A stretch of DNA of 6,998 bases from an uncultured Comamonadaceae bacterium (GTDB lineage Bacteria; Pseudomonadota; Gammaproteobacteria; Burkholderiales; Burkholderiaceae): positions 1-6,998 of the forward strand of contig CAMLQP010000157.1 of assembly GCA_946482115.1 (NCBI GenBank), read 5' to 3'. The position numbers and the translations under genes were made by a program. This document shows, piece by piece, positions 5,501 to 6,998 of the stretch; position 1 is the first letter of the stretch; each line of letters starts with the position of its first letter. The notes below the pieces were generated by a model. It was not told the origin of the DNA and ran no database searches. It saw only the letters and a program-made list of their open reading frames with translations.

Positions 5501-6576
5501 AACACGCGGTTGCCGCCGGCCGTGCGGGCCTGTGAAACGGCCAGCTCCAGCCGCAGCAGCAGGTCGCCCAGCGCGTCGTCCACCCGGCCGGCCGTGTAGC
5601 CGATGGACAGCGTCGCGCGCGAATCCTGGCTGGCCCCTTCGGGCGTCGACAGGCGCCGCACCCGGCAGCGGACGCGCTCCAGCAGGCGGCTGGCATCGGC
5701 CGGCTCGGTCTGCGGTAGCAGCAGCAGCAGGCTGCGGTCGCCCCAGCGCGACAGCGCGTCGCTGCGCCTGACCATGCCACCGACCAGCGCCGCCACGGCC
5801 TTGAACCACGGCTCGTCGTGCCCGTCGGCCACCGGGTCCAGGTCCACCCGGGCCACCACAAACGGCGGCCCCCGGCGCGCATGCCGCTTCAGCTCCGCCT
5901 CCATCACCAGGCGCATGTGCCGCTGGTTGAACAGGCCGGTCAGCTCGTCCAGGATGGCGATGCGGCGGATGCGGTCAAACGCCTTGCCCAGCGCGGATTT
6001 CTGTTCGGCCAGGCGGGTGCGGACCCGCGCCAGCTGCACGCCATAGAAGATCACCGCGGGCAGCATCGCCGCGATCATCGCGAAATGCGCCAGTTCCACC
6101 ACTGGCGAGAACACGGCCGGGTTGCGCCAGGCCATGGCCAGCATCACGGCGCCGAACGCGAACAGGGTGTAGCCGGACAGCCCGATCATGGCGCGCGTGC
6201 GCAGGTTGTACATGCCGAACAGCAGCACCACGATCACCGGCGGCAGGACGCCACCGCGCATCGGCCCCGCCAGACCGTAACCCACGGCCGCGCAGGTGAT
6301 GGCGTAGCCGAGCTGGGGCATGGTCAGCGCCGGGTCGCGCCAGCGGCGGCTCCAGCCGCGGCGGATGGACAGGTAGGCCAGCGCCAGCCCGCCCAGGGTG
6401 ACACTGCCCCAGCAGAGCACCACCCAGCGCTCGACATTGCCCTGCCAGGCTGCGTATTGCATGGTCAGCACGCCCAGGCCCATCAGCAGCCAGGCCAGGG
6501 CCGACTGGGACAGCCAGCGGCGCTGGACACGGTCCCGCGTCAGCAGCAGTTGTTCGATGTGTTGAAGGGCTTGCAT
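5482..6576 (-). CDS. Membrane protein with degenerate GGDEF domain
   Basis: A 364-residue inner-membrane protein. About six hydrophobic helices lie near residues 24-44, 52-71, 88-104, 110-125, 130-150 and 160-182, followed by a charged linker helix (184-206) and a C-terminal GGDEF domain (about 207-360). The domain is recognisable from DELTGLFNQRHM (210-221), RVDLD (243-247), the RRSDALSRW run and the closing GGNRVFYG. The active-site signature GG(D/E)EF is replaced by GDRSL (279-283), and the FKxINDxxGHxxGD region is lost (PVADGHDEPWFK). It should therefore not make c-di-GMP. RxxD (Arg270-Asp273), the inhibitory-site motif, remains five residues before the signature, so c-di-GMP binding is conceivable. 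No EAL or HD-GYP domain is present. ATG 6574-6576 has GGGAG seven bases upstream. It lies 101 bp downstream of soxB on the same strand, so partial co-transcription is possible. Confidence 0.85.
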   Translation of the reverse strand: MQALQHIEQLLLTRDRVQRRWLSQSALAWLLMGLGVLTMQYAAWQGNVERWVVLCWGSVTLGGLALAYLSIRRGWSRRWRDPALTMPQLGYAITCAAVGYGLAGPMRGGVLPPVIVVLLFGMYNLRTRAMIGLSGYTLFAFGAVMLAMAWRNPAVFSPVVELAHFAMIAAMLPAVIFYGVQLARVRTRLAEQKSALGKAFDRIRRIAILDELTGLFNQRHMRLVMEAELKRHARRGPPFVVARVDLDPVADGHDEPWFKAVAALVGGMVRRSDALSRWGDRSLLLLLPQTEPADASRLLERVRCRVRRLSTPEGASQDSRATLSIGYTAGRVDDALGDLLLRLELAVSQARTAGGNRVFYGEPG

Positions 6577-6613
6577 GGCGAGGCTCCCGGCGTTGAGGTC
6601 TCGCCATTATTCG

Positions 6614-6625
6614 GACAGCGCTGTC
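6614..6625. promoter_or_regulatory. 12-bp perfect palindrome upstream of the GGDEF gene
   Basis: GACAGCGCTGTC is fully self-complementary and lies 38 bp before the GGDEF start codon. On the gene's strand it overlaps TTGACA (complement of 6622-6627), a perfect -35 hexamer. AATAAT (complement of 6606-6611) resembles a -10 box but is only 10 bp away, too close for a normal sigma-70 pair. It may be a repressor or activator site; no known consensus was recognised. Confidence 0.3.
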
Positions 6626-6634
6626 AAGCGGATA

Positions 6635-6664
6635 GCCCTGTGAAATTTGACAATTTCACGGGGC
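6635..6664 (-). terminator. Strong hairpin 3' of soxB, possible terminator or operator
   Basis: The core GTGAAATT-TGAC-AATTTCAC (6640-6659) has perfect 8-bp arms around a 4-base loop. Four further G-C pairs extend it outward across one mismatch (an A-C mismatch in the soxB transcript, a G-U pair on the other strand). It begins 13 bases after the soxB stop, the right place for a terminator or a transcript-end stabiliser, but no U-run follows (UAUCCGC). The AT-rich core in GC-rich DNA could equally be a protein-binding site upstream of the GGDEF gene. Confidence 0.4.
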
Positions 6665-6677
6665 CACCCGCCGGAAT

Positions 6678-6998
6678 TCAGGCCATGCCGGGGTTGCCGT
6701 CCATGCCGACGATGCGCGGCTGGTTGATGCGGGGGGGCTTCACGGTCTTGTGGTGGCGCAGGTAGCCGGCCACCACGTCCCAGATGGGCTCGCCCTGCAC
6801 GTTCTCCTGCACCGAGGCCCAGCCGGCCACCTTGTAGGTCTTTTCGGCCTGCAGCGGCTGGCCCTTGAGCGTGAGGTTCTGGATGCGCTGGCCCATGGGT
6901 GCCTTGGGCGCGATGGTGTATTGGATGCCGCCGACGCGCACCATGTCCCCGCCCTGCTGGTAGTAGGGGTCGGGGTTGAAGATGTTGTCGGCCACGTC
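6678..6998 (-). CDS. soxB: Thiosulfohydrolase SoxB, C-terminal part (5' end outside window)
   Basis: SoxB is the periplasmic di-manganese hydrolase of the Sox sulfur-oxidation system. It releases sulfate from the S-sulfocysteine-bound intermediate on the SoxYZ carrier. The visible frame is open from the right edge (first codon complement of 6996-6998, Asp) to TGA at 6678-6680, about 106 residues of a protein usually near 560-570. The block ADNIFNPDPYYQQGGDMVRVGG is characteristic of the SoxB 5'-nucleotidase-type C-terminal domain. It is followed by ITLKG-like strand segments (NLTLKGQPLQAEKTYKVAGW), EPIWDVVAGYLRHH and a short tail. The metal site and signal peptide are upstream, outside the window. 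The apparent start at 6995 is an internal GTG. The downstream gene on this strand is a GGDEF protein rather than another sox gene, so soxB is probably the last gene of its cluster here. Confidence 0.92.
   Translation of the reverse strand, partial: DVADNIFNPDPYYQQGGDMVRVGGIQYTIAPKAPMGQRIQNLTLKGQPLQAEKTYKVAGWASVQENVQGEPIWDVVAGYLRHHKTVKPPRINQPRIVGMDGNPGMA

Noticed and set aside
4028..5809. 593-codon open frame on the - strand opposite the hemerythrin and dehydrogenase genes
   Set aside because: A shadow of conserved genes on the + strand, with low-complexity translation and no domain.
6605..6627. TTGACA and AATAAT as a sigma-70 promoter for the GGDEF gene
   Set aside because: The spacer is only 10 bp, far below the usual 16-18, so the pair is not a credible normal promoter.
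5818..6765. 315-codon open frame on the + strand opposite the GGDEF gene
   Set aside because: The translation is His/Gln/Arg-rich, as produced by the antisense of a GC-rich gene, and it crosses the intergenic hairpins.

Overview
This GC-rich window is densely coding and carries eight chromosomal genes with no plasmid, phage, IS or CRISPR signature. The gene set is an ArgH end, an omega-amino acid:pyruvate aminotransferase, a FMN alpha-hydroxy-acid dehydrogenase of the LldD type, and a SoxB end. Together with the protein style and strong GC bias at third codon positions, this suggests an aerobic, probably sulfur-oxidising betaproteobacterium of the order Burkholderiales (Comamonadaceae-like). 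That placement is inference from recognition of protein sequences, not from a database search.

Layout, left to right: the C-terminal part of argH (+) runs in from the left edge and stops at 533. It faces an omega-aminotransferase (-, 554-1900) across a 20-bp gap. A LysR-type regulator (+, 1987-2910) diverges from the aminotransferase across 86 bp that contain a perfect dyad. The regulator overlaps tail-to-tail by 10 bp with a Nudix hydrolase (-, 2901-3680) whose Nudix box is split by an insertion. A single-domain hemerythrin (+, 3744-4238) diverges from the Nudix gene across 63 bp that hold a perfect 20-bp FNR/DNR-like palindrome. An LldD-like alpha-hydroxy-acid dehydrogenase (+, 4343-5500) follows the hemerythrin and overlaps tail-to-tail by 19 bp with a six-helix membrane GGDEF protein (-, 5482-6576) whose active site is destroyed. 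The C-terminal end of soxB (-, 6678-6998) enters from the right edge.

The genes do not form one operon. The functional links I can support are: (1) the aminotransferase and the divergent LysR regulator, a standard regulator-target arrangement; (2) the hemerythrin, whose promoter region suggests control by an oxygen- or NO-responsive CRP/FNR-family factor, with the site shared with the divergent Nudix gene; and (3) a probable c-di-GMP-related membrane protein downstream of soxB. No system of clearly undescribed type is visible. The most notable points are the putative FNR-like site with a possibly leaderless hemerythrin transcript, the degenerate GGDEF domain that keeps an RxxD motif, the interrupted Nudix box, and three convergent gene pairs packed with gaps or overlaps of 20 bp or less.

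No gene-free stretch exceeds about 105 bp. No tRNA, rRNA or recognisable riboswitch was seen.
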